A stretch of 64,000 nucleotides of DNA, taken from NCBI RefSeq assembly GCF_001515525.1, contig NZ_BCNQ01000014.1, positions 1 through 64,000 of the forward strand, given 5' to 3'. Positions 25,094 through 32,788 of the stretch are shown piece by piece (the first letter of the stretch is position 1; the number at the start of each line of letters is the position of its first letter). Made by a program: the position numbers and the translations under genes. The notes under the pieces were generated by a model that worked only from the letters and a program-made list of their open reading frames with translations, was not told the DNA's origin and searched no databases. This stretch comes from Piscicoccus intestinalis NBRC 104926. Its GTDB lineage: Bacteria > Actinomycetota > Actinomycetes > Actinomycetales > Dermatophilaceae.

Positions 25094-26052
25094 CCGGCAC
25101 GCACGGCGTCGGCGATGCGCTCGCCCTCGTGGGCGCCGGCGACGACGGCGTCGGCGCAGTGCTCGATCCAGGCGGTCAGGCCGGCGCGGGTGCCTGTCGC
25201 GTACGCGCTGAGCGCGCCCGTGTACGCGGTGACTCCGGCCTCCAGGTGGCCGAATTCGGGCACGCCGACGCCGGTCGGGTCGAGGCCGCGGGCGCGCAAC
25301 AACGCCCGCTCTGCCGCGCGGGCGACCAGCGCGTTGCCCCCCGTGAATGGGCGGACGAGCGCGATCTCCGCGTGCACGAGCGCGGCCACGAGCGGGGCCG
25401 GTGCCGAGGTGGCGCGCACGAGGTCGCCGATGCCCGCCAACCGCTCCCCCACGTCGGACGGCGGCGCGGGCAGCATCGCGAACTCGGGCTCGGGTGGGTC
25501 CGCCGCGGTGCGCGGACGCCCGAGGACCTCCGCCGACACGAGTGGTTGGGCGGCCGCCAGGTGCAGCCGCGCCAGGCCCTGCGCCGCGGCGGCGGAGGCG
25601 CCGGACAGGTAGCGCAACAGCTGCTCGGTCTCGGCGGTGGCCTGCACGGCCCCGCGCAGCCGGTCCCAGGTCGGGTCGCTCGGCTGCGGCCAGCGGGCGG
25701 CTCCGGTGACGAGGTCGCGCACGACGTCCAGCGGCACGCGGGCCCCGTCGAGTCTGGCGCTCGCCCACGCCCCGCGCACCCGCGACTCGGCCGCCGCCTC
25801 GGGGATGCGCCGGCGCAGGCCCTCATGGAAGCGCAGCCGGGTACACGCCTCACGCGCCCGCTCGCAGGCCTGCGCCACCGCCGGCCAGGCCGCGATGAGC
25901 GCCAGCGGGTCGTCGGTCTGCGGCCGCGGTCCACCGGACGCGGCGCCGCCGGACGCGGAGACGCCAGGTGCAGACGCACCAGGTGCAGACGCAGCAGGCC
26001 CAGTGGCGCCTGGCGCGGCAGCGCGTGCGTGCTGATCGGGCTCGTCGGACAC
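25078..26052 (-). CDS. Fic-fold protein with degenerate active-site motif
   Basis: A 324-residue protein with a disordered Ala/Gly/Pro N terminus and an all-helical body. ALVHAEIALVRPFTGGNALV followed by ARAAERALL aligns with the Fic core HPFx(D/E)GNGRxxR. Here the catalytic His is Arg, the acidic residue is Gly, and the final Gly-Arg is replaced, so AMP transfer is unlikely. Similar degenerate proteins are common in actinobacteria; their role is unknown. The GTG at 26052 has TAGGCT 6 nt upstream (26059-26064), so it looks leaderless, and its -10 box overlaps that of the divergent kinase gene. Its 3' end is duplicated downstream. Confidence 0.72.
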   Translation of the reverse strand: MSDEPDQHARAAAPGATGPAASAPGASAPGVSASGGAASGGPRPQTDDPLALIAAWPAVAQACERAREACTRLRFHEGLRRRIPEAAAESRVRGAWASARLDGARVPLDVVRDLVTGAARWPQPSDPTWDRLRGAVQATAETEQLLRYLSGASAAAAQGLARLHLAAAQPLVSAEVLGRPRTAADPPEPEFAMLPAPPSDVGERLAGIGDLVRATSAPAPLVAALVHAEIALVRPFTGGNALVARAAERALLRARGLDPTGVGVPEFGHLEAGVTAYTGALSAYATGTRAGLTAWIEHCADAVVAGAHEGERIADAVRAGRLSD

Positions 26053-26077
26053 CCGCGCAGCCTACAGTCGAGGGGTG
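26050..26077. promoter_or_regulatory. Divergent leaderless promoters with overlapping -10 boxes
   Basis: Minus strand: TAGGCT (26059-26064) then 6 nt to GTG at 26052. Plus strand: TACAGT (26063-26068) then 6 nt to GTG at 26075. The two boxes share two base pairs, so one polymerase should exclude the other. Confidence 0.6.
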
Positions 26078-27373
26078 CTGCTGATCGGAGGCCCGGCCGC
26101 TCCCCTGCTCGCCGCGGCCTGCGCGGCCGCGGCGCCGGCCCACCTGCCGTCGCCGACGACGGGGGCGGCGCTGGTGGCGATCCACGACGACGGCGTGCCC
26201 GACTGGATCGTCGCGACGATCACCCTCGCCGCGGCGATCGTGTGCTGGACGCTGGTCACCTTCGTCGCGCGCCGCCGCACGGCGATGACCTCGCCGGCCA
26301 CGGCCGCCACCTACCAGGCCCTGCACACCGCCTCCCTCGCGGCGCGGCACCTGCGCAACGGCCTCACGCCCGACGCCGCCGAGCGCGCGGCCCGGGAACT
26401 ACGCCCGCTGCTCGGAGTCAGCGCGGTCGCCTTCTACGACGGCGGCGGCCTGCTCGCCTGGGAGGGCCGGGGGACGCACCACGCCGACCGCCTCGCCGAC
26501 CACGCCGGGGCGGTGCTCGCCGGCGGTCACACGGTGCGCCTCAACGCGCGCGACCTGGAGTGCGACCGCCCCGACTGCCCGGTGCGCGGCGCGATCCTCG
26601 CACCCGTGATCTGCGAGGAACGCGTGATGGCGGTGCTCGGCTCCTTCGACACCCACGTCTCGGCCGACCTCGTGCGGGCCACGCAGGCGGTCGCCGACTG
26701 GGTCTCCACCCAGGTCGAGCTCGCCGAACTCGACCGCGAGCGCGGCCGCACGATGGAGGCGGAGCTGCGGGCCCTGCGCGCCCAGATCAGTCCGCACTTC
26801 GTCTACAACGCGCTCGCCGCGATCGCCTCGTTCGTGCGCACCGACCCCGTGCGGGCTCGCGAGTTGCTGTTGGAGTTCGCCGACTTCACCCGCTACTCGT
26901 TCCGCGCGACGGGGCAGGTCACGCCCCTGGCCGACGAGCTGACCAATATCGAGCGCTACCTGGCGCTGGAGGAGGCCAGGTTCGGCGATCGCCTCGTCGT
27001 CAACCTCATGGTCGCGCCCGAGGTGCTCGGCGTCAGCGTGCCCTCGCTGGCCGTGCAGCCGCTCGTGGAGAACGCCGTGCGGCACGGCATCGAGGCCAAG
27101 GAGGGCCCCGGGCACATCTCGATCAGCGCCGTCGACGTCGGCTCCGAGGCCGAGATCACCGTCGAGGACGACGGCGTCGGCGCCCGCCCGGAGCAGGTGC
27201 GCGCGGTGCTCTCCGGGGAGCCGGGCGGCGACCACGTCGGGCTCGCCAACGTCGACGCGCGGCTGCGCGCGACCTACGGAGACGGGTACGGCCTTGTCGT
27301 CGAAACCGCCCTCGGAGCCGGGACCAAGGTCAGCTTTCGCGTACCCAAGTTCAGCCCTCACGTGCACGGATGA
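26075..27373 (+). CDS. LytS-type sensor histidine kinase (His_kinase family) with GAF-like domain
   Basis: Membrane-associated kinase of 432 residues with an N-terminal hydrophobic stretch and one strong membrane segment (IVATITLAAAIVCWTLVTFV). A GAF-like sensor region (about 95-220) carries a CDRPDCPVRG segment. The LytS-type phosphorylation site is LRAQISPHFVYNALAAIASF, followed by LAVQPLVENAVRHGIEAKEG and EDDGVGARPEQ for ATP binding. The usual multi-span LytS sensor is shortened. The start is leaderless-type. The response regulator follows 25 bp later. Neighbouring symporters suggest it senses a small carboxylate (inference). Confidence 0.88.
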   Translation: MLLIGGPAAPLLAAACAAAAPAHLPSPTTGAALVAIHDDGVPDWIVATITLAAAIVCWTLVTFVARRRTAMTSPATAATYQALHTASLAARHLRNGLTPDAAERAARELRPLLGVSAVAFYDGGGLLAWEGRGTHHADRLADHAGAVLAGGHTVRLNARDLECDRPDCPVRGAILAPVICEERVMAVLGSFDTHVSADLVRATQAVADWVSTQVELAELDRERGRTMEAELRALRAQISPHFVYNALAAIASFVRTDPVRARELLLEFADFTRYSFRATGQVTPLADELTNIERYLALEEARFGDRLVVNLMVAPEVLGVSVPSLAVQPLVENAVRHGIEAKEGPGHISISAVDVGSEAEITVEDDGVGARPEQVRAVLSGEPGGDHVGLANVDARLRATYGDGYGLVVETALGAGTKVSFRVPKFSPHVHG

Positions 27374-27398
27374 CCCCGGTTCGACATACCCTGCGGCC

Positions 27399-28274
27399 AT
27401 GATGACGGCCAACGGTGGCCAGGGCGGGTTCGTCGGCGCGCACCAGGGCGGCGCCGACGGGCGCGACCGGCAATCCGACCTGGCGGGTCTGGTCGCTGCG
27501 GAGCGCGACGGACACCCGCCGCTCCTGCATGCCCTGGTAGTCGACGACGAGGCACCCGCCGCAGCCGAACTCGCGTGGCTGCTCGAGCAGGACGAGCGCA
27601 TCGGCCCGGTGCGCACCGTGCATTCGGGTGCCGACGCGCTGCGGGCGCTGGATTCCGCGCCCGCCGACGTCATCTTCTGCGACATCCACATGCCCGGGCT
27701 CGACGGCATGGAGCTGGCCCGCGTGCTCGGCCGGTTCGCCGAACCGCCGCAGATCGTCTTCGTCACCGCCTACGGCGACCACGCCGTCGGGGCCTTCGAG
27801 GTCGCGGCGGCCGACTACGTCATGAAGCCGGTGCGACAGGCCCGGCTCTCGGAGGCGGTGCGCAAGGTGCACGCCCGGCACAGCCTGTCCGCTGCTCCCG
27901 CCGCGCCGCCCGCGAGCACCGAGCCCGCCGACGAGACGATCCCCGTCGAGCTCGGCGGCGTGACGACGTTCGTGCAGCGCTCCGACATCCTCTACGTGCA
28001 GGCCCAGGGCGACTACGCGCGGCTGCACACCGCCTCCGCCTCCCACCTCGTGCGGATGTCGCTGACGAACCTCGAGGAGCGTTGGGGCCCGGCCGGATTC
28101 GCGCGTATCCACCGATCCACGCTGGTGAGCCTGCCGGCCGTCGACCAGGTGCGGATCGAACGCGGCCGGTGCGTGGTGCGGCTCGGCGACATCGAGCTGC
28201 AGGTCAGCCGCCGGCACACCCGTGAGCTGCGCGACCGGCTGCTGCGGCTGCCGGGCCGCCGGCGCCCCGAGTAG
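27399..28274 (+). CDS. LytTR-family response regulator
   Basis: A 291-residue transcription factor. The receiver domain runs HALVVDDEAPAAAELAWLL, the phospho-Asp is in DVIFCDIHMPGLDGMEL, then FVTAYGDHAVGAFEVAAADY and VMKPVR. The LytTR DNA-binding domain (about 200-288) has DILYVQAQGDYARLHT, HLVRMSLTNLEERW, FARIHRSTLVSL and the final strand LQVSRRHTRELRDRL. TACCCT (27387-27392) stands 6 nt before the ATG at 27399, so it may have its own leaderless promoter besides readthrough from the kinase gene. Likely targets are the symporter genes downstream. Confidence 0.9.
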   Translation: MMTANGGQGGFVGAHQGGADGRDRQSDLAGLVAAERDGHPPLLHALVVDDEAPAAAELAWLLEQDERIGPVRTVHSGADALRALDSAPADVIFCDIHMPGLDGMELARVLGRFAEPPQIVFVTAYGDHAVGAFEVAAADYVMKPVRQARLSEAVRKVHARHSLSAAPAAPPASTEPADETIPVELGGVTTFVQRSDILYVQAQGDYARLHTASASHLVRMSLTNLEERWGPAGFARIHRSTLVSLPAVDQVRIERGRCVVRLGDIELQVSRRHTRELRDRLLRLPGRRRPE

Positions 28275-28306
28275 CGGGTCGGGAGCGTGCCGATGAGAGT
28301 GCGCCG

Positions 28307-28711
28307 ATGAGTCTGTCCGGACTGCCCGGCCGCGGCCAGACGCCCAAGCGGGTGCGCGTCACCTCCCCCCGCCGGCAGGCCGCGCGGCGCCCGCCGAGCC
28401 GCCTGCTGTCGCAGGAGATCGACGAGCAGACCGCCCTCGGCGAGATCTACATCGACGCCCTCCTGGAGGCCCAGCGTCGCCTGGCCACCAGGCTGCTCGG
28501 CGGCATCGCGCTCCTACTCGCCGCGACGCTGGCCGCGTTCCTCGCGGTGCCCGCCGTCCACGGCGCCCGGATCGGGCCGCTGCCGGTGACATGGCTGTGG
28601 CTCGGGGTGGCCAGTTACGCGCTGCTCGTCGTGGCCGCCGTGGCCTACCTGCGGGCCACCGAGCGCGTCGAACGCGAGTTCATCGAGCTCGTGCGGCGGT
28701 CTCGATCATGA
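28307..28711 (+). CDS. Small two-span membrane protein upstream of a sodium/solute symporter
   Basis: A 134-residue protein with a basic N terminus, a helical segment (SQEIDEQTALGEIYIDALLE) and two hydrophobic spans (LLGGIALLLAATLAAFLAV and WLWLGVASYALLVVAAVAYL). Short membrane partners (DUF485/DUF4212 types) typically precede this transporter class; this one is only loosely similar. It lies between the LytTR gene and a symporter in what looks like one operon, so a subunit or stabiliser of that symporter is likely. Confidence 0.7.
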   Translation: MSLSGLPGRGQTPKRVRVTSPRRQAARRPPSRLLSQEIDEQTALGEIYIDALLEAQRRLATRLLGGIALLLAATLAAFLAVPAVHGARIGPLPVTWLWLGVASYALLVVAAVAYLRATERVEREFIELVRRSRS

Positions 28712-28733
28712 GGCGCGATCGCGAGGCGCGCAC

Positions 28734-30245
28734 ATGACCCCGGAGCCGTGGCTCGCGGTGCCGATCGCGCTCGTGTGCGTGCTGACGATGCTCGGCGGCA
28801 TGTACGGGCTGCGGCTCTCCCGCACGACCTCCGACTTCTACGTCGCCGGCCGCGCCGTCGGCCCGTGGACCAACGCCTCCGCCATCGGCGGCGAATACCT
28901 CTCGGCTGCCTCGTTTCTCGGCGTCGCAGGCATCGTCTACCTCGGGGGCGTCGACACCCTGTGGTTTCCCGTCGGCTACACGCTCGGGTACCTCGTGCTG
29001 CTCGCGCTCGTGGCCGCGCCGCTGCGCCGCTCCGGCGCCTACACCGCGGGCGACTTCGCCCAGGCCCGCCTCGACGACCTCGGCGCCCGCCGGCTCAGCG
29101 CGCTGCTCGCCGTGCTCATCGGCTGGCTCTACCTGCTCCCCCAGCTGCACGGAGCCGGGCTCGCCCTGCGGAGCCTGACCGGTGCCCCCACGTGGGTCGG
29201 CGGGCTCCTCGTCACCGTGGTCGTCACCCTCAACGTCGTCGCCGGCGGCATGCGCTCGGTGACGCTGGTGCAGGCCGTGCAGTACTGGTTCAAGCTCGCC
29301 GCGATCGCCGTGCCCGCGGTCGTGCTCGTCGCCGTGTGGTGGGCGCAGGGCCAACCCCCGCCGCGCCTCGACCTCGCGACGCCGATGGCCGACAGCGGCC
29401 TGGCGATCGGCGCGTACTCGACGGTCAGCACCCTCATCGCCCTGTGCCTGGGCACGATGGGGCTGCCGCACGTCATCGTGCGCTTCTACACCAACCCCGA
29501 CGGCCGCGCGGCCCGCCGCACGACGGTCGCGGTCATCGCGTTGCTCGGCGCGTTCTACCTGTTCGCGCCCGTTTACGCCGTGCTCGGGCGGGTCTACGTC
29601 GAGCAGGGACGGGTGCCCGCCGACGCGATGATGCTGCTGCTGCCGCAGGTCATGCCGCTGGGGTCGGCCGGCGACGCACTGCTCGCGCTGCTCGCGGCGG
29701 GCGCGTTCGCGGCGTTCCTGTCGACCGCCTCCGGGCTGGCCGTCGCCGTGACCGGAGCCCTCGACCAGGACCTCGTCCGGCCCGCGCTGTACCGCCTCAC
29801 CTCCGGCGACACCGATGGCGTGCACAGCTTCCGGGTCGCGGCGCTGCTGGCGACCGTAGTTCCGGCCGTGCTGTCTCCGGCGATCGGATCGATCGGGCTG
29901 GCGACGACCGTGACCTTGGCGTTCGCCGTCGCCGCCTCGACGTTCTGCCCGTTGCTCGTGCTCGGCGTCTGGTGGCGCGGACTGTCGGTGACCGGCGCGC
30001 TCGCCGGCATGAGCACCGGCGGGCTGCTCTCGATGGGGGCCGTCGTCGCCACCGTCGCCGACCTCGTACCGCGGGGGCCGTGGCACGTGCTCGTGTCGAA
30101 CCCGGCCGCCTGGAGCGTGCCGATCGCCTTCGCGACCACCTACCTCGTGTCGAGGCTCACCCCTGCCCGCGTGCCGGCAACGACGCTGGCCACGATGGTG
30201 CGGCTGCACGCCCCCGAGGGGTGGCTCGCCCGCCCCCGGCCCTGA
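28734..30245 (+). CDS. Sodium/solute symporter (SSS family), cation/acetate-type
   Basis: Integral membrane protein of 503 residues with about thirteen spans. SSS signatures are FYVAGRAVGPWTNASAIGGE, YLSAASFLGVAGIVYLGG, the segment LCLGTMGLPHVIVRFYTNPD, and AFLSTASGLAVAVTGALDQD. These match acetate permeases (ActP/MctC group) more than sugar or proline carriers. The substrate is probably a short monocarboxylate. It is distinct in sequence from the second symporter at 30839. The ATG is 22 bp after the small membrane protein gene. Confidence 0.86.
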   Translation: MTPEPWLAVPIALVCVLTMLGGMYGLRLSRTTSDFYVAGRAVGPWTNASAIGGEYLSAASFLGVAGIVYLGGVDTLWFPVGYTLGYLVLLALVAAPLRRSGAYTAGDFAQARLDDLGARRLSALLAVLIGWLYLLPQLHGAGLALRSLTGAPTWVGGLLVTVVVTLNVVAGGMRSVTLVQAVQYWFKLAAIAVPAVVLVAVWWAQGQPPPRLDLATPMADSGLAIGAYSTVSTLIALCLGTMGLPHVIVRFYTNPDGRAARRTTVAVIALLGAFYLFAPVYAVLGRVYVEQGRVPADAMMLLLPQVMPLGSAGDALLALLAAGAFAAFLSTASGLAVAVTGALDQDLVRPALYRLTSGDTDGVHSFRVAALLATVVPAVLSPAIGSIGLATTVTLAFAVAASTFCPLLVLGVWWRGLSVTGALAGMSTGGLLSMGAVVATVADLVPRGPWHVLVSNPAAWSVPIAFATTYLVSRLTPARVPATTLATMVRLHAPEGWLARPRP

Positions 30246-30476
30246 GCCCGACCGCGGCGCCGGCCCCACGACCGCTCGGCGTGCACGACCGACCGCTTGT
30301 CGTGGCCCGGCGCCTGCGACCGCAACGATTCGGCCACTTCCCGCCATAACGGTCGGCAATCGCTGACAGCGCCGCGTGTGGGCAGGCATCGTTGGCGCAC
30401 CACGGCGAGCATCCCTTCGCTGTGCCGCGCCGTCGCACGTCGGTGCGACCCCACACGCCACCAACGGAGGTGACCC
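30246..30476 (+). promoter_or_regulatory. Intergenic control region before the DUF485/actP pair
   Basis: A 231-bp gap without a gene. It contains a perfect 7-bp-arm hairpin GTCGCAC-GTCG-GTGCGAC (30432-30449) and a GCGTGTGGG/CCCACACGC pair farther apart (about 30374 and 30452). Either could be a LytTR or attenuator site; no direct-repeat LytTR box is evident. Confidence 0.4.
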
Positions 30477-30842
30477 GTGTCGAGTAGCCACTCGAGTGGA
30501 CGACCCGACGGCGACGGAGCCGGCGGCCTGACGATCTACGAGCAAGTTCAAGCGAGCGAGGAGTTTCAGGACCTGCGCTCACGATTCCGGCGTTTCGTGT
30601 TCAGCGCCACTGCCTTCTTCGTGCTCTGGTACGCGCTCTACGTGGCGCTGGCGGCGTTCGCCCCGGAGTTCATGTCGATCAAGGTGGCGGGCAACATCAA
30701 CATCGGCCTGATCTTCGGGCTGCTGCAGTTCGTGACGACGTTCGCGATCACGATCCTGTACGTGCGTTGGGCCAACAAGGAATTCGACCCCCGCGCCGAC
30801 GCGATCCGCGAGCGCTTCGAAGGGAACGGTGAGCTGCGATGA
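30477..30842 (+). CDS. DUF485 domain membrane protein (YjcH-like)
   Basis: A 121-residue protein with two membrane spans (FVFSATAFFVLWYALYVALA and INIGLIFGLLQFVTTFAITI) and the DUF485 motif EFQDLRSRFRRFVF. Such proteins nearly always accompany ActP-type acetate symporters and may be a subunit. The GTG at 30477 has GGAGGTGA four bases upstream. Its stop overlaps the symporter start (ATGA). Confidence 0.92.
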   Translation: MSSSHSSGRPDGDGAGGLTIYEQVQASEEFQDLRSRFRRFVFSATAFFVLWYALYVALAAFAPEFMSIKVAGNINIGLIFGLLQFVTTFAITILYVRWANKEFDPRADAIRERFEGNGELR

Positions 30843-32488
30843 CCCCCACCCTGGCCACCGCGGCCGCGATGAACGTCGGCAACCCGTTGTTGAACATCGG
30901 GATCTTCGTGCTGTTCGTCGTCGTCACGCTGACCGTCGTCATCAAGGTCGCGGCCGGCAAGAAGACCGCCGCCGAGTACTACACCGGCGGCGCCGCGTTC
31001 TCCGGACGCCAGAACGGACTGGCGATCGCCGGTGACTACCTGTCGGCCGCGTCGTTCCTCGGCATCGCCGGCGCGATCGCCCTGCAGGGCTACGACGGCT
31101 TCCTCTACTCCATCGGCTTCCTCGTCGCCTGGCTCGTGGCGCTGCTGCTCGTCGCCGAGCTCATGCGCAACACCGGCCGGTTCACGATGGCCGACGTGCT
31201 GAGCTTCCGGCTCCAGGAGCGCCCGGTGCGCATCGCGGCGGCCACGAGCTCGCTGGCCGTCTCGTTCTTCTACCTGCTGGCCCAGATGGCCGGAGCCGGT
31301 GGTCTCGTCTCCCTGCTGCTCGGCCTCAACGCCCGGTGGGCGCAGTACCTCGTCATCGCCGTCGTCGGCACGGTGATGATCGGCTACGTGCTCATCGGCG
31401 GCATGAAGGGCACCACGTGGGTGCAGATGATCAAGGCCGTGCTGCTCATCGCCGCGACCGCGATCATCACCGTGTGGGTGCTGGCGCGCTACGGCATGAA
31501 CCTGTCGAACCTGCTGCAGGCCGCGGTCGACAACTCCCCGGAGGCGGGCGCGGCCCTGCTCGACCCGGGCCTGAAGTACGGCACGAGCACGATGACGAAG
31601 ATCGACTTCATCAGCCTGTCGATGGCCCTGGTGCTCGGCACGGCCGGCCTGCCGCACGTGCTCATCCGCTTCTACACGGTGCCCACGGCCAAGCAGGCCC
31701 GTAAGTCCGTGGAGTGGGCCATCTGGCTCATCGGCGGCTTCTACCTGCTGACCCTGGTCGTCGGCTACGGTGCCGCCGCCATCGTCGGCCCCGACCGCAT
31801 CCTCGCCGCCCCCGGCGCCGCCAACTCCGCGGCCCCGCTGCTGGCGTTCGAACTCGGCGGCTCGGTGCTGCTCGGCGTCATCTCCGGCATCGCGTTCGCG
31901 ACGATCCTCGCGGTCGTCGCGGGCCTGACGATCGCCTCCTCGGGCGTGTTCGCCCACGACATCTACAGCCAGGTGATCCGCAAGGGCCAGGCCACCCCGG
32001 AGGAAGAGGTCAAGGTCGCGCGCATGGCTGCCCTCGGCGGTGGCGCGATCGCGATCATCGGCGGCATCCTCGCCTACGGGCAGAACATCGCGTTCCTCGT
32101 GGCGCTGGCCTTCGCCGTCGCGGCGAGCGCCAACCTCCCGACGATCCTGTACAGCCTGTTCTGGAGCCGGTTCAACACCCGCGGCGCCGTGTGGAGCATG
32201 TACGGCGGGTTGATCTCGGCGCTGGTGCTCATCACCTTCAGCCCGGTGGTCTCCGGTAAACCCGCGAACCCCGCCACCGGCCTGAGCCCGTCGATGGTCA
32301 CCAACCCGGCGATCGACTTCCACTGGTTCCCGCTGGAGAACCCGGGCATCATCTCGATCCCGCTGGCGTTCTTCCTCGGCTGGCTCGGCTCGGTCACGAG
32401 CAAGGAGTTCAACGCCGCCAAGAACGCCGAGATGGAGGTGCGTTCGCTCACCGGCGCCGGCGCCGAGAACAAGGCGCTCGAGCACTGA
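30839..32488 (+). CDS. actP: Cation/acetate symporter ActP
   Basis: Sodium- or proton-coupled monocarboxylate importer of 549 residues with about thirteen spans. Motifs are AEYYTGGAAFSGRQNGLAIA, GDYLSAASFLGIAGAIAL, VLGTAGLPHVLIRFYTVP, and GLTIASSGVFAHDIYSQVI. The pairing with DUF485 supports acetate (also glycolate or pyruvate) transport. It is translationally coupled to the DUF485 gene. An 11-bp repeat array begins in its last codons. Together with the LytS/LytTR pair upstream and acs downstream it forms a likely acetate-use locus. Confidence 0.9.
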   Translation: MTPTLATAAAMNVGNPLLNIGIFVLFVVVTLTVVIKVAAGKKTAAEYYTGGAAFSGRQNGLAIAGDYLSAASFLGIAGAIALQGYDGFLYSIGFLVAWLVALLLVAELMRNTGRFTMADVLSFRLQERPVRIAAATSSLAVSFFYLLAQMAGAGGLVSLLLGLNARWAQYLVIAVVGTVMIGYVLIGGMKGTTWVQMIKAVLLIAATAIITVWVLARYGMNLSNLLQAAVDNSPEAGAALLDPGLKYGTSTMTKIDFISLSMALVLGTAGLPHVLIRFYTVPTAKQARKSVEWAIWLIGGFYLLTLVVGYGAAAIVGPDRILAAPGAANSAAPLLAFELGGSVLLGVISGIAFATILAVVAGLTIASSGVFAHDIYSQVIRKGQATPEEEVKVARMAALGGGAIAIIGGILAYGQNIAFLVALAFAVAASANLPTILYSLFWSRFNTRGAVWSMYGGLISALVLITFSPVVSGKPANPATGLSPSMVTNPAIDFHWFPLENPGIISIPLAFFLGWLGSVTSKEFNAAKNAEMEVRSLTGAGAENKALEH

Positions 32489-32549
32489 TCCGGCACTGAT
32501 CCGGCGCTGATCCGGCATTGAATCGGCACTGATCCGGCGCTGATCGCGG
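32483..32549 (+). repeat. Six-copy 11-bp tandem repeat starting in the actP stop codon
   Basis: Units are CACTGATCCGG, CACTGATCCGG, CGCTGATCCGG, CATTGAATCGG, CACTGATCCGG and CGCTGATCGCGG. The first unit contains the last codon and the TGA. Confidence 0.85.
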
Positions 32550-32556
32550 CACACCA

Positions 32557-32595
32557 GGAACGGCCGCCCCGCCCACCCGGCGAGGCGGCCGTTCC
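32557..32595 (+). terminator. Terminator hairpin after actP
   Basis: GGAACGGCCGCC (32557-32568) pairs with GGCGGCCGTTCC (32584-32595) across 15 nt. The stem is a perfect 12 bp. The rest of 32596-32788 shows nothing clear apart from the protease ribosome site. Confidence 0.75.
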
Positions 32596-32788
32596 GGCGT
32601 TCGCGCTCGCACCCACCGCGGGGGCGCCGCAGCGGGCTGGCTCGCAGGTCAGGGGGCTGCCCAGGCTCCGTCCGATCGGCGATGCACACTTGCGCCGCGG
32701 GCTGTGACCGCGTTAGCTACCTGTGGGTCGAGCGTCCGACACAGACGGTCGCGGCGCTGCCGACCGCCGACACGTCAGGAGCCCGTTC

